This document shows positions 17,283 to 25,331 of a DNA stretch of 64,000 nucleotides, piece after piece (position 1 is the stretch's first letter; each line of letters starts with the position of its first letter). The stretch comes from Alphaproteobacteria bacterium (GTDB lineage: Bacteria; Pseudomonadota; Alphaproteobacteria; Micropepsales; Micropepsaceae). The notes beneath the pieces were generated by a model. That model did not search any database. It saw nothing but the letters and a program-made list of their open reading frames with translations, and was not told the DNA's origin. Location: the NCBI GenBank assembly GCA_017308375.1, contig JAFKEW010000046.1, positions 22,275 to 86,274 of the forward strand, read 5' to 3'. The position numbers were made by a program, and so were the translations under genes.

Positions 17283-19127
17283 TTAAATCTGATCGGCCAG
17301 GGTCAATCTGGTCTCGCGCGTGCCTTTGGCATTTTTGATGGTGAGGGCGACCACGCTCCCCGCTGCCGCGTTCCGCAGCATCCGCCGCAATTCGTAAACC
17401 GGGATCGCGGTGGCGTTCTTGCCGTTTACCATCGTGATCACGTCGCCAAGCTCTACGCCTGCCTTTGCGGCCGGTCCGCCCGCGGTCACGTCCATCACCT
17501 CCATGCCGTCCTTCGCCTGATTGATCCACATGCCGGAACGGTCGAACACGCCGGTGTCGGCAACCGGGCCGGGCTGCGGTTTCAGATACATGATCTGATG
17601 ATCGTAATCGAAGGTGACGATAAAGCGTTTCAGAATCCCGCCGCCGACATTGCCCTGATAAGACGCATCGCTGAACGCGCCCTTCTTCTGGACCGAGAAT
17701 GACGCAACGACGTTCGGAATCTTTACCGGGCCAAGCGTCAATTCCTTGCCGCGCGTGACGTAACCGCGTGCCGGTCCACCGACCCCCCAGCCATCCACCA
17801 CCAGAACGCCTTTGGGATGCTTCGCGCGAAGGTTCTCTTTCTCCACGAATGGCCCAAGCAGGGTGACGTCATCGCGCGCGCCGGTATCGATATCGAACAG
17901 GCCGGGCAGGCCCTCGAAACTGCCTTTCACCTGCGGGATATGGCTGTTGAAATTGAACGGGATCGGCGTGCCGGCCGTTTTCGCTTCAAACGCGGCGGGC
18001 TTTGTCAGCGTCATGGTGCCGCCGCCATAATCGATCCGGGTAACAAAGCGGCGGAACACTTCAAATCCCACCATGCCGTCCACCGTCACGCCTTCAACTT
18101 CATTGGGTACGAAATTCATCACCACAAACACCTGGTGCTTGACGGTGGCATCGCCCAGCTTCAGCGAATCCACCTTCGCAATACCGGTTTCCGCCACCTT
18201 GGTGCCCACGCCGTGACCCGGCAGTTCGCCCTCCGTCTTCACGCCCAGCGCCTTGGCCGTGGCCGGGGTCAGAATGTTGTGGCCGCCGGTGTCGAAAATG
18301 AAATTGTACGGGCCTTTGCCGTTCACCATCACATCGCCGTAGATGTGATTGTTGATGATGCGGATCGGGAAAATGGTCTCTTTCGCATCGCCCGCGATGG
18401 TGAAATCCGTCACCGCCCCTTTCGGCGGGGCGAAATCGGCCGCGTTCGTTTTGGCGCTCAGATTTGCCTTGGTCAGGCTCAGCGTCTGCAGATATTTTGC
18501 GCCGCTGCCTTCATCGATCACGGTTTTGCCCGGCAGCATCAAACCGTTTACCGGCCGATAGGCGGAATAGCTGGTCGTGATCGTCAAGGCGCCCTGCTTT
18601 TCCGCGATGCGCGCCAGCAAATGGGTCTTGGCATCGAACCATGCGGTGAAGGTCTTGCCGTCCTTCGGTGTCACCTTCAGCACGTCATAGGTTGCGTCAT
18701 GATCGGTTTTCGTGCCGCCGCTCGTAATCGTGGCGCCGCTGAAACCGGGCCGCCACCACAGATTGGTGCGGCGATAGGCTTCGTTGATCGCAATCTGGCG
18801 CTGGTCGCCGCCGGCCTGAATGGTCACGGTACCCGACATGTCCTTCATCCAGGCCTTGTCGCCATCGAAGCCGCTGCCGCCGGTCATCGGCCCGATACTG
18901 TAGGAATCCGCCCAGGATCCTGTTTTCAGATCGGCCAGCGCGTGGGTGGTGCCGGTCAAGCCCTGTCCGCTATAGGCGCTGTCGATACCGAGCGTGCCGC
19001 CATGGTCCCAGGCGCTGCCGCCACTTGCCGCCTTGTTGGCGGCCAGAATCTCCGTGATGGTGGGGGCGGCGAAGGCGGGCAGGGCGGTAAGCCCGGCCAT
19101 GAAAACGGCAGCAAGCAGGCAACGCAT
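17283..19127 (-). CDS. Secreted aspartyl-protease-family protein with two DTG motifs and C-terminal PDZ domain
   Basis: A 614-residue protein with a Sec signal (LLAAVFMAGLTALPAFA). The first ~250 residues resemble an outer-membrane-lipoprotein-carrier type beta region (FTAWFDAKTHLLARI). Then come two retropepsin-like halves: FDTGGHNILTP with Asp279 and DIDTGARDDVTLL with Asp414, each followed by a hydrophobic hairpin. The C-terminal ~90 residues form a PDZ domain (GMEVMDVTAGGPAAKAGVELGD). The two DTG motifs in one chain could make a single pepsin-like active site without dimerisation (inference). A periplasmic protease or peptide-binding protein is likely. Neighbours give no functional hint; it diverges from btuF with a 58-base gap. 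Confidence 0.8.
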   Translation of the reverse strand: MRCLLAAVFMAGLTALPAFAAPTITEILAANKAASGGSAWDHGGTLGIDSAYSGQGLTGTTHALADLKTGSWADSYSIGPMTGGSGFDGDKAWMKDMSGTVTIQAGGDQRQIAINEAYRRTNLWWRPGFSGATITSGGTKTDHDATYDVLKVTPKDGKTFTAWFDAKTHLLARIAEKQGALTITTSYSAYRPVNGLMLPGKTVIDEGSGAKYLQTLSLTKANLSAKTNAADFAPPKGAVTDFTIAGDAKETIFPIRIINNHIYGDVMVNGKGPYNFIFDTGGHNILTPATAKALGVKTEGELPGHGVGTKVAETGIAKVDSLKLGDATVKHQVFVVMNFVPNEVEGVTVDGMVGFEVFRRFVTRIDYGGGTMTLTKPAAFEAKTAGTPIPFNFNSHIPQVKGSFEGLPGLFDIDTGARDDVTLLGPFVEKENLRAKHPKGVLVVDGWGVGGPARGYVTRGKELTLGPVKIPNVVASFSVQKKGAFSDASYQGNVGGGILKRFIVTFDYDHQIMYLKPQPGPVADTGVFDRSGMWINQAKDGMEVMDVTAGGPAAKAGVELGDVITMVNGKNATAIPVYELRRMLRNAAAGSVVALTIKNAKGTRETRLTLADQI

Positions 19128-19185
19128 GATTATCTCCCCTGACGATGGTTCCTATCAGATCAGCACGGCGAACTAGCAGGTCAAC

Positions 19186-20061
19186 ATGCATTTGAAACAT
19201 GGCTGCCTTGTCATTTTCCTGACCCTGCAATTCCTCTGCGCGGCAGCGGCCCATGCCGCACCGGAACGCGTGGTCTCGACCTTTCTGTGCACGGATGAAT
19301 ATGTCTTCCGGCTGCTTCCGCGCGAACGAATTGCAGCGTTGACCGTTCTGGCCGGCAATCATCCACCGGTGCCGCCGGTGGTTTCCACCATCGCGGATCA
19401 GGTGAAAGGCATTCCGCTGATCACACCCGATGCCGAAACCATTCTGACGCTGAAGCCCGATCTGGTGGTGATGTATCAGGGCACCAATCCCCGCCTGCTC
19501 GCCAATCTGCAAGGCGCGAAAATTCCGGTGCTCGAAGTGCCGTGGCCCAATTCACTCGCCGATATTCGCAACGTCACCCGCATGCTGGGAAAAAGGCTGG
19601 GCGTCGAGCGGACTGCGGAAAAATTGATCGGGGCGATGAATGCGAAGCTCGCGCATGCCGAAGCACACAAATTCTCACCGCCGGTTACCACGCTGATTTA
19701 TGAGCCCAACGGCTATGCCACCGCCGATGGCGTTACGGCTGAAATCATTTCGCGCATCGGGCTCCGCAATATTGCGGCGGCGCTCCACCCCACCCGGCTC
19801 GGCACCATCCCGGTTGAGGCGGTGGTGGCCCATCCGCCGCAATTGCTGATCCTGAACGCGGCGCGTGAGACCGGCCGCACCCGCGCCGATCAGGTGCTGG
19901 AAAATCCAGCGCTCGCCACGCTGAAGGGCAAAAGCTTCGTCGCCAAGGCGGATTTGAAGCCACTTTTGTGCCCCGGCCCGTGGTCGGTGGATGTGCTGAA
20001 ACCGCTGGCCGGGCTGGGCCGGGCGGCGCTTGCGCTTGAAAGGGGCGCGGTGGGGCACTAG
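19186..20061 (+). CDS. btuF: Vitamin B12 ABC transporter, periplasmic binding protein
   Basis: A 291-residue periplasmic binding protein of the helical-backbone (TroA/BtuF) class. It has a Sec signal (FLTLQFLCAAAAHAAP) without a lipobox. The pattern RVVSTFLCTDEYVFRLLP and LTLKPDLVVMYQGTNPRLLANL is that of cobalamin/iron-complex binding proteins. The B12 assignment rests chiefly on context: a cobalamin riboswitch lies directly after the gene and btuC-btuD follow. Notably btuF itself is upstream of the riboswitch, so its transcription is not under that element unless it reads through from the btuF promoter. No outer-membrane BtuB is in the window. Confidence 0.85.
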   Translation: MHLKHGCLVIFLTLQFLCAAAAHAAPERVVSTFLCTDEYVFRLLPRERIAALTVLAGNHPPVPPVVSTIADQVKGIPLITPDAETILTLKPDLVVMYQGTNPRLLANLQGAKIPVLEVPWPNSLADIRNVTRMLGKRLGVERTAEKLIGAMNAKLAHAEAHKFSPPVTTLIYEPNGYATADGVTAEIISRIGLRNIAAALHPTRLGTIPVEAVVAHPPQLLILNAARETGRTRADQVLENPALATLKGKSFVAKADLKPLLCPGPWSVDVLKPLAGLGRAALALERGAVGH

Positions 20062-20067
20062 AAAAAC

Positions 20068-20232
20068 AGGGATCGCGACGGTCAAAGGGAACATGGGGTG
20101 CGGCGAACGCCAAATCCCCGGCTGCCCCCGCAACTGTAAGCGGCGAGTGAGCCCCGCATCATGCCACTGGGAAACTGGGAAGGCGCGAGGTCCACGTCAG
20201 AGCCGCAAAGCCAGGAGACCTGCCGTTCGCGC
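20068..20232 (+). promoter_or_regulatory. Cobalamin (AdoCbl) riboswitch
   Basis: The region carries the standard conserved pieces in order: GGGAACATGGGGTGC near the 5' side, GCCCCCGCAACTGTAAGC with the GAGTGAGCC segment, GCCACTGGGAAACTGGGAAGG, and the B12 box AGCCAGGAGACCTGCC at about 20209-20224. It controls btuC-btuD in cis and sits between btuF and btuC. Boundaries are estimated by eye. Confidence 0.93.
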
Positions 20233-20239
20233 GTCGTCC

Positions 20240-20266
20240 TTCCACCGCCGGGGCGGCATGGTGGAA
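20240..20266 (+). promoter_or_regulatory. Hairpin in riboswitch expression platform
   Basis: TTCCACC (20240-20246) pairs perfectly with GGTGGAA (20260-20266), with a further GCCG/CGGC pairing inside. It lies between the B12 box and the btuC start. There is no T-run after it, so control by translation or Rho is more likely than intrinsic termination. Confidence 0.45.
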
Positions 20267-20315
20267 CGCGGGGCCGGAAGCCCTTCGCGCGCGCCGACGT
20301 GGGAGAATGGCGGCG

Positions 20316-21398
20316 ATGGGCGGCACAATCGAACAAACGGCGGTCGAACGGCGCTCTGCATCGCGCGCGGATACGAAGGCCTTCACCGCGCAGGTCTTTC
20401 ATGTGGTGCGCGTACCTCTCGCACGCCACATGACCTTGCTGCTCACATTGCTGGCGCTGTTGTTTGCCGCGATCTCGTTTTTCATCGGGCCGTCCGGCCT
20501 TGACATCGGCACCGTCGCCGCCGGTCTTTTTTCCGACCATGGCACGGCCAGTGTGATCGCGCGTGACATCCGCCTGCCGCGCGCTGCACTGGCTCTGTTC
20601 GTGGGCGGTGCGCTGGGCGCAAGCGGGGCCGCGCTTCAGGGCCTGTTCCGCAATCCGCTGGCGGAGCCTGGCGTCACCGGCGTGACATCCTCCGCCGGGC
20701 TCGGCGCGGTGATCGCGCTTTATTTCGGGTTCGCCAGTTTAAGTCCTGCCGTTCTTCCGCTATGTGCGATTGCGGGCGCGTTGTGCTCCGCCGCCATTCT
20801 CTATGTGCTCTCTTTGCGCGGCGTCAGTGTCACGGCGCTGATCCTTGCCGGCGTCGCGATTGCGAGCCTCGCCACTGCGCTCACCGCGCTTGCGCTGTCG
20901 CTTGCCCCCAACGCCTACGCGATGAGCGAGATGGTGTTGTGGATGATGGGCTCGCTCAAGGATCGCACACTGGCCGATCTCTATTTCGCCGCGCCGCTGT
21001 CGCTTGCGGGCGTCGCACTTCTGGCGGTGTCCGCGCGCGGGCTCGATGCGCTGACATTGGGTGAAGATGCGGCGCACAGTCTGGGTGTGAACGTGGGGGC
21101 GGTGCGCCGCCGCGTGGTCTTCGGTGTTGCGCTGGCAACGGGGGCCGCCACGGCCGCCGCCGGTGCGGTCAGTTTTGTCGGCCTCGTCGTGCCGCATCTG
21201 CTGCGCCCGTTTTACGGCTATGAGCCGGCGCGGCTGATTTTGCCGTCCGCGCTGGGCGGCGCGGCGCTGGTTGCGGCCTCCGATATTGCGGTGCGCCTGA
21301 TCGCGCCGGACGGGCAATTGCTGCTGGGCGTGCTGACCGCCATGCTGGGCGCGCCCTTCTTCCTCTGGCTGATCCTCAATCTGCGGAGGGGGCAATGA
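20316..21398 (+). CDS. btuC: Vitamin B12/iron-complex ABC transporter permease (FecCD family)
   Basis: A 360-residue inner-membrane protein with about ten hydrophobic segments, beginning near LLLTLLALLFAAISFFIGPSG. Family landmarks include the first-cytoplasmic-loop motif RDIRLPRAALALFVGGALGASGAA, the LAEPGVTGVTSSAGLGAV segment and the C-terminal GAVSFVGLVVPHLLRP. It forms the channel of BtuCDF. I prefer the ATG at 20316, ten bases after a GGGAG; the ATG at 20307 is too close to it, and an ATG at 20430 would also keep all membrane segments. btuD overlaps the end by 4 bases (ATGA). Confidence 0.9.
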   Translation: MGGTIEQTAVERRSASRADTKAFTAQVFHVVRVPLARHMTLLLTLLALLFAAISFFIGPSGLDIGTVAAGLFSDHGTASVIARDIRLPRAALALFVGGALGASGAALQGLFRNPLAEPGVTGVTSSAGLGAVIALYFGFASLSPAVLPLCAIAGALCSAAILYVLSLRGVSVTALILAGVAIASLATALTALALSLAPNAYAMSEMVLWMMGSLKDRTLADLYFAAPLSLAGVALLAVSARGLDALTLGEDAAHSLGVNVGAVRRRVVFGVALATGAATAAAGAVSFVGLVVPHLLRPFYGYEPARLILPSALGGAALVAASDIAVRLIAPDGQLLLGVLTAMLGAPFFLWLILNLRRGQ

Positions 21399-22180
21399 AC
21401 CCCGCCGTCTTCCTCCAATCCGTGTCGGCGGATTATTCCGGCCGTCCAGCCCTGCATCATGTTTCGGCATCGTTCGCGGCCGGTGCGGTCACGGCTGTTG
21501 TCGGCCCCAACGGTGCGGGCAAAACCAGCCTGTTTCGTGCCATGCTCGGCCTTCTGCCGTCGCGCGGCGTTATCCGCATTCTGGATCGCGATCTGAAATC
21601 CTGGTCTGGGTCCGGGCTTGCGCGCACGATGGCCTATCTGCCGCAAGGGGCCGATGCCCATTGGCCGGTGACGGCGCGGCGCCTGGTGGCGCTTGGCCGT
21701 ATTCCCCATCGCAAATCCTTTGCGCCGCCGACTGTTGAGGATGATGCGGCCATCGAAGATGCGCTCCTCCGCTGCGAGGCGGTGGCGTTTGCCGATCGCG
21801 CGATCGATGAATTGTCTGCCGGTGAACGCGCGCGCGTGCTTCTGGCGCGTGCGCTCGCCACCAACGCGGCCATCCTGCTGGCGGATGAACCGGCCGCCCA
21901 TCTCGATCCCGCTCATCAATTGCAGTTGATGGAACTTCTGCGGGCGGAGGCGCGCCGCGGCACCGCCGTCATTGTTACGTTACACGATCTGGCACTGGCC
22001 GCGCGCTATTGTGACGATGTCGTGGTGATGCAGGCGGGGCAAGTGGCGACGCAAGGTGTCCCCGATCTCGCGCTCAGCGATGAAATTCTGGCCCGTGTCT
22101 TCGGTATCGGTGCGGTCCGGGTCGCGGGCGATGCCGGGCGCGCGCAATTGGTGGCTTGCCGCCCGCTCGGTTTCGCATAG
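21395..22180 (+). CDS. btuD: Vitamin B12/iron-complex ABC transporter ATPase
   Basis: A 261-residue ABC ATPase that energises the permease encoded just before it. Walker A is GPNGAGKTSL at about residue 38, the signature is the slightly divergent LSAGERARVLLARAL (LSAGE in place of LSGGQ), Walker B is ILLADEPAAHLDP and the H-loop is TLHDLALAAR. Start overlaps the btuC stop in ATGA, so translation is coupled. The length matches the FecE/BtuD family. Regulated with btuC by the upstream cobalamin riboswitch. Confidence 0.9.
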   Translation: MNPAVFLQSVSADYSGRPALHHVSASFAAGAVTAVVGPNGAGKTSLFRAMLGLLPSRGVIRILDRDLKSWSGSGLARTMAYLPQGADAHWPVTARRLVALGRIPHRKSFAPPTVEDDAAIEDALLRCEAVAFADRAIDELSAGERARVLLARALATNAAILLADEPAAHLDPAHQLQLMELLRAEARRGTAVIVTLHDLALAARYCDDVVVMQAGQVATQGVPDLALSDEILARVFGIGAVRVAGDAGRAQLVACRPLGFA

Positions 22181-22229
22181 CGCAGGCGCGATCTGCTGTT
22201 ATGCTCCCCGTGAGCCAAGGGAGCACGGC

Positions 22230-23012
22230 ATGGCGAAACATCACGATAAAGATGGCGATGATAAAGACTATGAACAGGCGCTCTACGATCTGCAGGTCGA
22301 ACTGGTCAAACTGCAGCATCAATTGATTCAGGATGGCGCGCGGGTGCTTGTCATCCTCGAAGGCCGCGATGGCGCCGGCAAGGATGGAACGATCAAACGA
22401 TTAACCGAGCATATGAGCCCGCGGGAAACCCGCGTGCATGCGCCGGGCGTGCCCACCAGCCGCGAAGTGACGGAATGGTATTTTCAGCGCTTCGTGCCGC
22501 ATCTGCCGGCAGGCGGCGAATTCGTGATCTTCAACCGCTCCTGGTACAACCGGGCCGGTGTGGAACAGGTGATGGGTTTCGCATCGAAAAAACAGGTGGA
22601 GGATTTCCTCCAATCCGTCGTCCCGTTTGAGGAGATGCTGGTGCGCGACGGCATCCGCTTGCGCAAATTCTATCTCGACATCTCGAAGAAGGAACAGCGC
22701 AAGCGTCTTAGCGACCGCAAGAAGGACCCCCTCAAGCAATGGAAGATTTCGCCGGTCGATCAGGCGGCGCTCGGAAAGTGGAATGCCTATACCAAGGCGC
22801 GCGATCAGATGTTCGCGCACACAAGCCATGCGCTGGCGCCGTGGACCGTGGTGCGGGCCGATGTGAAGAAGGAGGCGCGGCTTGCGCTCATCGCCGATCT
22901 GCTGGCCGGTTTTTCCTACAAGGGGCAGGACCGCAAGCTGCTTAAGCTGCGGGCGGATATCGCCTTTCCCTGGTCACCTGGGGCGGTATCGGCACGCCGG
23001 CTGGCGTCTTAG
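22230..23012 (+). CDS. ppk2: Polyphosphate kinase 2
   Basis: A 260-residue class I PPK2, which transfers phosphate between polyphosphate and nucleoside diphosphates. Conserved elements: Walker A EGRDGAGKDGTIKR near residue 47, Walker B region FVIFNRSWYNRAGVE near 105, and the lid SDRKKDPLKQWKISPVD near 170. The N-terminus is charged (KHHDKDGDDKDYE) and the ATG at 22230 gives the normal single-domain length; the longer open frame upstream belongs to the btuD region in another frame. No promoter was resolved in the 49-base gap after btuD; it could be read through from that operon. The repeat at 23014 lies directly on its stop. Confidence 0.93.
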   Translation: MAKHHDKDGDDKDYEQALYDLQVELVKLQHQLIQDGARVLVILEGRDGAGKDGTIKRLTEHMSPRETRVHAPGVPTSREVTEWYFQRFVPHLPAGGEFVIFNRSWYNRAGVEQVMGFASKKQVEDFLQSVVPFEEMLVRDGIRLRKFYLDISKKEQRKRLSDRKKDPLKQWKISPVDQAALGKWNAYTKARDQMFAHTSHALAPWTVVRADVKKEARLALIADLLAGFSYKGQDRKLLKLRADIAFPWSPGAVSARRLAS

Positions 23013-23013
23013 A

Positions 23014-23113
23014 GCGCAATCGGAAAAGTGTGAAACGGTTTTCCGGCGAATTGCGCGACAAAACAATGAGCTGGAGCGAAATCGGGATTCCGTCGAATCC
23101 GATTTTGCTCCAG
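23014..23113. repeat. Two-hairpin palindromic intergenic element (Rhizobiales-type)
   Basis: Hairpin 1: GCGCAAT (23014-23020) with ATTGCGC (23050-23056), and inside it CGGAAAA (23021-23027) with TTTTCCG (23039-23045). Hairpin 2: 23071-23090 pairs with 23095-23113 through a 19-bp stem with one bulge and one G:T pair (CTGGAGC / GCTCCAG at the base). The GGAAAA...GTGAAACGG...TTTTCCG core is like a dispersed palindromic element I know from Rhizobiales intergenic regions. It fills most of the 182-base gap after ppk2. Confidence 0.7.
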
Positions 23114-23194
23114 GAAAATCGTCGACTCTCGCCTTGGCAACGGTCCGCGCGGTTCCTAGATGGTATAACGTGGCTGGTATGAGGGTCTTTCCCC

Positions 23195-23407
23195 ATGCTG
23201 ACATTTCTGGCTGTTCTCTTTGCCGCCGTGTGGGGCGTGATCGGCTTTACGCTCTCCGCGCTTGCCGTGGCGGCGTTCGTCGGGATCGCGGGCGTGCTTC
23301 TGATCCCGTTCCTGTTGGTGCTCGGGCTGTTCCGGTTGATGTTCGGTCTGTTACAGGTGGCGATGGCCGTATTTTTGATCGGCGCCGTGGCGATTTTTCT
23401 GTTCTGA
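23195..23407 (+). CDS. Small hydrophobic membrane protein, 70 residues
   Basis: The product is almost wholly hydrophobic, with two or three membrane-spanning segments (LTFLAVLFAAVWGVIGFTL, LIPFLLVLGLFRLMF, VAMAVFLIGAVAIFLF). No family is recognised. It is followed after 12 bases by a SHOCT-domain membrane protein gene on the same strand, so the two are likely expressed together and may act together in the inner membrane. A GAGG lies about ten bases before the ATG. High-GC codon use like its neighbours supports it being real. Confidence 0.6.
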   Translation: MLTFLAVLFAAVWGVIGFTLSALAVAAFVGIAGVLLIPFLLVLGLFRLMFGLLQVAMAVFLIGAVAIFLF

Positions 23408-23419
23408 AGGTTTTGCACG

Positions 23420-23740
23420 ATGAATAGCGATATGATGTTCGGCCATTGGTCATTCTTCTGGCCGTTCTTCTGGTGGTTTCCGTTTCACGGCCTGATCACA
23501 CTGATCTTCGCGATCGCCATGATCGTGCTTCTGGTGATGCTGCTGCGCCCGCGCAATCACCCGGCGGTGCAACACGCACAGAATGCGTCAATGGCCACAC
23601 CGCCATCCCCACCATCATCACCACCACCCTCCTCATCTGCGCGCAGCAGCGAGGCGCTCTCCATTCTGGAACAGCGTTATGCCCGCGGCGAAATCGAGCG
23701 TGAGGAGTATCTCCAGAAGAAACAGGATCTCGGCGGATAG
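23420..23740 (+). CDS. SHOCT-domain membrane protein
   Basis: A 106-residue protein with one clear membrane segment (GLITLIFAIAMIVLLVMLL), a low-complexity Pro/Ser linker (TPPSPPSSPPPSSSA) and a C-terminal SHOCT module: ALSILEQRYARGEIEREEY plus LQKKQDLGG. SHOCT is a short helical oligomerisation motif found in many small bacterial proteins, often at the end of membrane proteins. The N-terminus has aromatic residues (WSFFWPFFWWFPFH) at the membrane edge. It pairs with the 70-residue membrane protein just upstream. It ends 19 bases before the convergent tRNA gene. Confidence 0.8.
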   Translation: MNSDMMFGHWSFFWPFFWWFPFHGLITLIFAIAMIVLLVMLLRPRNHPAVQHAQNASMATPPSPPSSPPPSSSARSSEALSILEQRYARGEIEREEYLQKKQDLGG

Positions 23741-23759
23741 TCCTGCTGCGCAGAAAAGT

Positions 23760-23836
23760 TGGTGACCCCGGGGCGATTCGAACGCCCGACCCTCAGATTA
23801 GGAATCTGATGCTCTATCCTGCTGAGCTACGGGGTC
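23760..23836 (-). tRNA. tRNA-Arg (anticodon CCU)
   Basis: Read on the minus strand it folds into a standard cloverleaf: acceptor GACCCCG / CGGGGTC, D arm with AGCTCAGCAGGATAGAGC, anticodon stem around loop TTCCTAA with CCT at 23800-23802, T arm with GTTCGAATC, and discriminator A plus an encoded CCA (23760-23762). Confidence 0.96.
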
Positions 23837-23863
23837 ACGGTGCCTGATGGCGGCCGCTTTCTA

Positions 23864-24538
23864 TCAGGTCTCCACCAGCACGTCAGGCAATTCGTTGCGG
23901 CGGCGGCCGTCGGGCGGAAAATGTCGGCTCAGAACGTGGCCGGCAATGGTGATGGCCGCCACGAAGCCGTCGCCCGGCCGGCCGGCCTTCATGGCCTGGG
24001 CCAGTGCTTCGGCCGCCTGATCCCACGCCGTACCGCCCAGTTGGTGGATTTCCTCACTGGCCAGAATTTCAACGGCGTGATCCGCCTTCGCGGCGAAAAT
24101 CAGCACATAGGGCCGCCCTGCCTCGCAATGGGCGCCCGCCGCCAGAAAATGCCGCCGGGCCGATTCGCGCACGCGGTGGCGGCGCAGGAAGCGCGGCGTC
24201 AGAAAGCGGCGTACCGGCGTCAGAAAGCCGAGCACCGCGACCACCGCGAACAACACCGCCTGCAACACCGCATAAACCGATAACGCCAATGCCACGGCAT
24301 AGCGGCCTTCCAGCGCGGTCCAGCCGCCCAACGCCATTTCGCCCAGCCTGGCGGGGTCGAAGCCCAGCGCCAATGCCAGTGGCGGCAGGACGAGGGCCGC
24401 CAGCACGGCCCATATCAGCGGCACTTCGCGGTAATGCGAGACCTCCTCGGCCAGCACGCAGGAAATCTCGCCCGCGGTTTCCTGTTCCGCTTTGCTGATG
24501 GCGGCGGCAATCGCGGCGCGGTCCTGATCGTTCAGCAT
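23864..24538 (-). CDS. TPM-domain membrane protein
   Basis: A 224-residue protein starting at the ATG at 24538 (MLNDQDRAAIAAAISKAEQE), the typical opening of TPM-domain proteins, with TAGEISCVLAEEV. Two hydrophobic stretches follow (LIWAVLAALVLPPLALAL and VALALSVYAVLQAVLFAVVAVLGFL), then the second half of the TPM-like fold, HCEAGRPYVLIFAAKADHAVEIL with VAAITIAGHVLSRHFPPDGR. It is the last gene of a LemA-TPM-TPM operon, one base after the preceding gene's stop. Exact role is unknown; TPM proteins are implicated in membrane-protein quality control and phosphatase-like activities in other organisms. Confidence 0.82.
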   Translation of the reverse strand: MLNDQDRAAIAAAISKAEQETAGEISCVLAEEVSHYREVPLIWAVLAALVLPPLALALGFDPARLGEMALGGWTALEGRYAVALALSVYAVLQAVLFAVVAVLGFLTPVRRFLTPRFLRRHRVRESARRHFLAAGAHCEAGRPYVLIFAAKADHAVEILASEEIHQLGGTAWDQAAEALAQAMKAGRPGDGFVAAITIAGHVLSRHFPPDGRRRNELPDVLVET

Positions 24539-24539
24539 C

Positions 24540-25331
24540 TCACCAACTCCCTGACGAGCCGCCGCCGCCGAACGAGCCCCCGCCACCGCCAAATCCGCCA
24601 CCACCGAATCCACCGCCGCCAAAACCGCCGCCGCGCCCGCCAAGGCCGCCCAGAACGATCCATGGCAGCGCGCCCGCCAGTCCCCGGCGCCGCCGCATGC
24701 CGCCACCCAGAACCGAAAACACGATGAAGATGATCAGGAAAACCAGAAACGGGCTGAACTGGTTGTCGTCTTTCGCCTGCCGCTCCGCCTCGGCGACGCG
24801 CGCTTTTGCGGCCGGGGCGTCCAGCAGCAATTGCTCCACAATCGCATCGGTGCCCGCCACGATGCCGCCTTCCATGTCCCCATCACGAAATTTCGGCAGC
24901 ACCTTCTGGTTCAGGATCACATTGCTCAGCGCATCGGTCAGAATGGGTTCCAGCCCATAGCCAACCTCGATGCGCACCTTGCGTTCGCTGGGCACGATGA
25001 TGAAAAGGGCGCCGTTGTCCTCCTTCTTCTGGCCGATGCCCCAGGCACGTCCCAGCTGATAGCCGTAATCGGCGATGTCGTACCCCTGCAAGGTCGGCAG
25101 GGTGACGACCACAAGCTGCCGCGTGGTGCGCGCTTCCAGATCGGCCAGTTTCGCGGTCAGTTGCGCCACCGCCGGCTGCGACAGCACATGGGCGTCGTCC
25201 ACCACGCGCCCCGTCAGTGGCGGGAATTGCGGCGCGGCCCGCACGGGCGTGACCGCAATCACCGCGATAATAACAAGGGTGATTGCGCTCAGGCGCCCGA
25301 ACAGGGCCGCAATGCGTTGGCGTCGTGTCAC
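24540..25331 (-). CDS. TPM-domain protein with Gly-rich C-terminal tail (YgcG-like)
   Basis: A 263-residue envelope protein with an N-terminal signal/anchor (ALFGRLSAITLVIIAVIAVTPVRA), a TPM domain at about 35-155 (FPPLTGRVVDDAHVLS, RQLVVVTLPTLQGYDI, RAWGIGQKKEDNGALF, VRIEVGYGLEPILTD), a second membrane segment (FLVFLIIFIVFSVLGGG) and a tail made of glycine, phenylalanine and serine ending GGGGSSGSW. The Gly-rich tail after a membrane segment is the usual shape of the YgcG family. It overlaps the LemA gene by 4 bases, giving translational coupling, and adjoins the second TPM gene. Confidence 0.87.
   Translation of the reverse strand: MTRRQRIAALFGRLSAITLVIIAVIAVTPVRAAPQFPPLTGRVVDDAHVLSQPAVAQLTAKLADLEARTTRQLVVVTLPTLQGYDIADYGYQLGRAWGIGQKKEDNGALFIIVPSERKVRIEVGYGLEPILTDALSNVILNQKVLPKFRDGDMEGGIVAGTDAIVEQLLLDAPAAKARVAEAERQAKDDNQFSPFLVFLIIFIVFSVLGGGMRRRRGLAGALPWIVLGGLGGRGGGFGGGGFGGGGFGGGGGSFGGGGSSGSW

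Noticed and set aside
24540..24640. Short-period repeat resembling a tandem repeat array (CCGCC-rich)
   Set aside because: It encodes the Gly-rich tail of the TPM protein; codon-level repetition explains it, and it is not a CRISPR.
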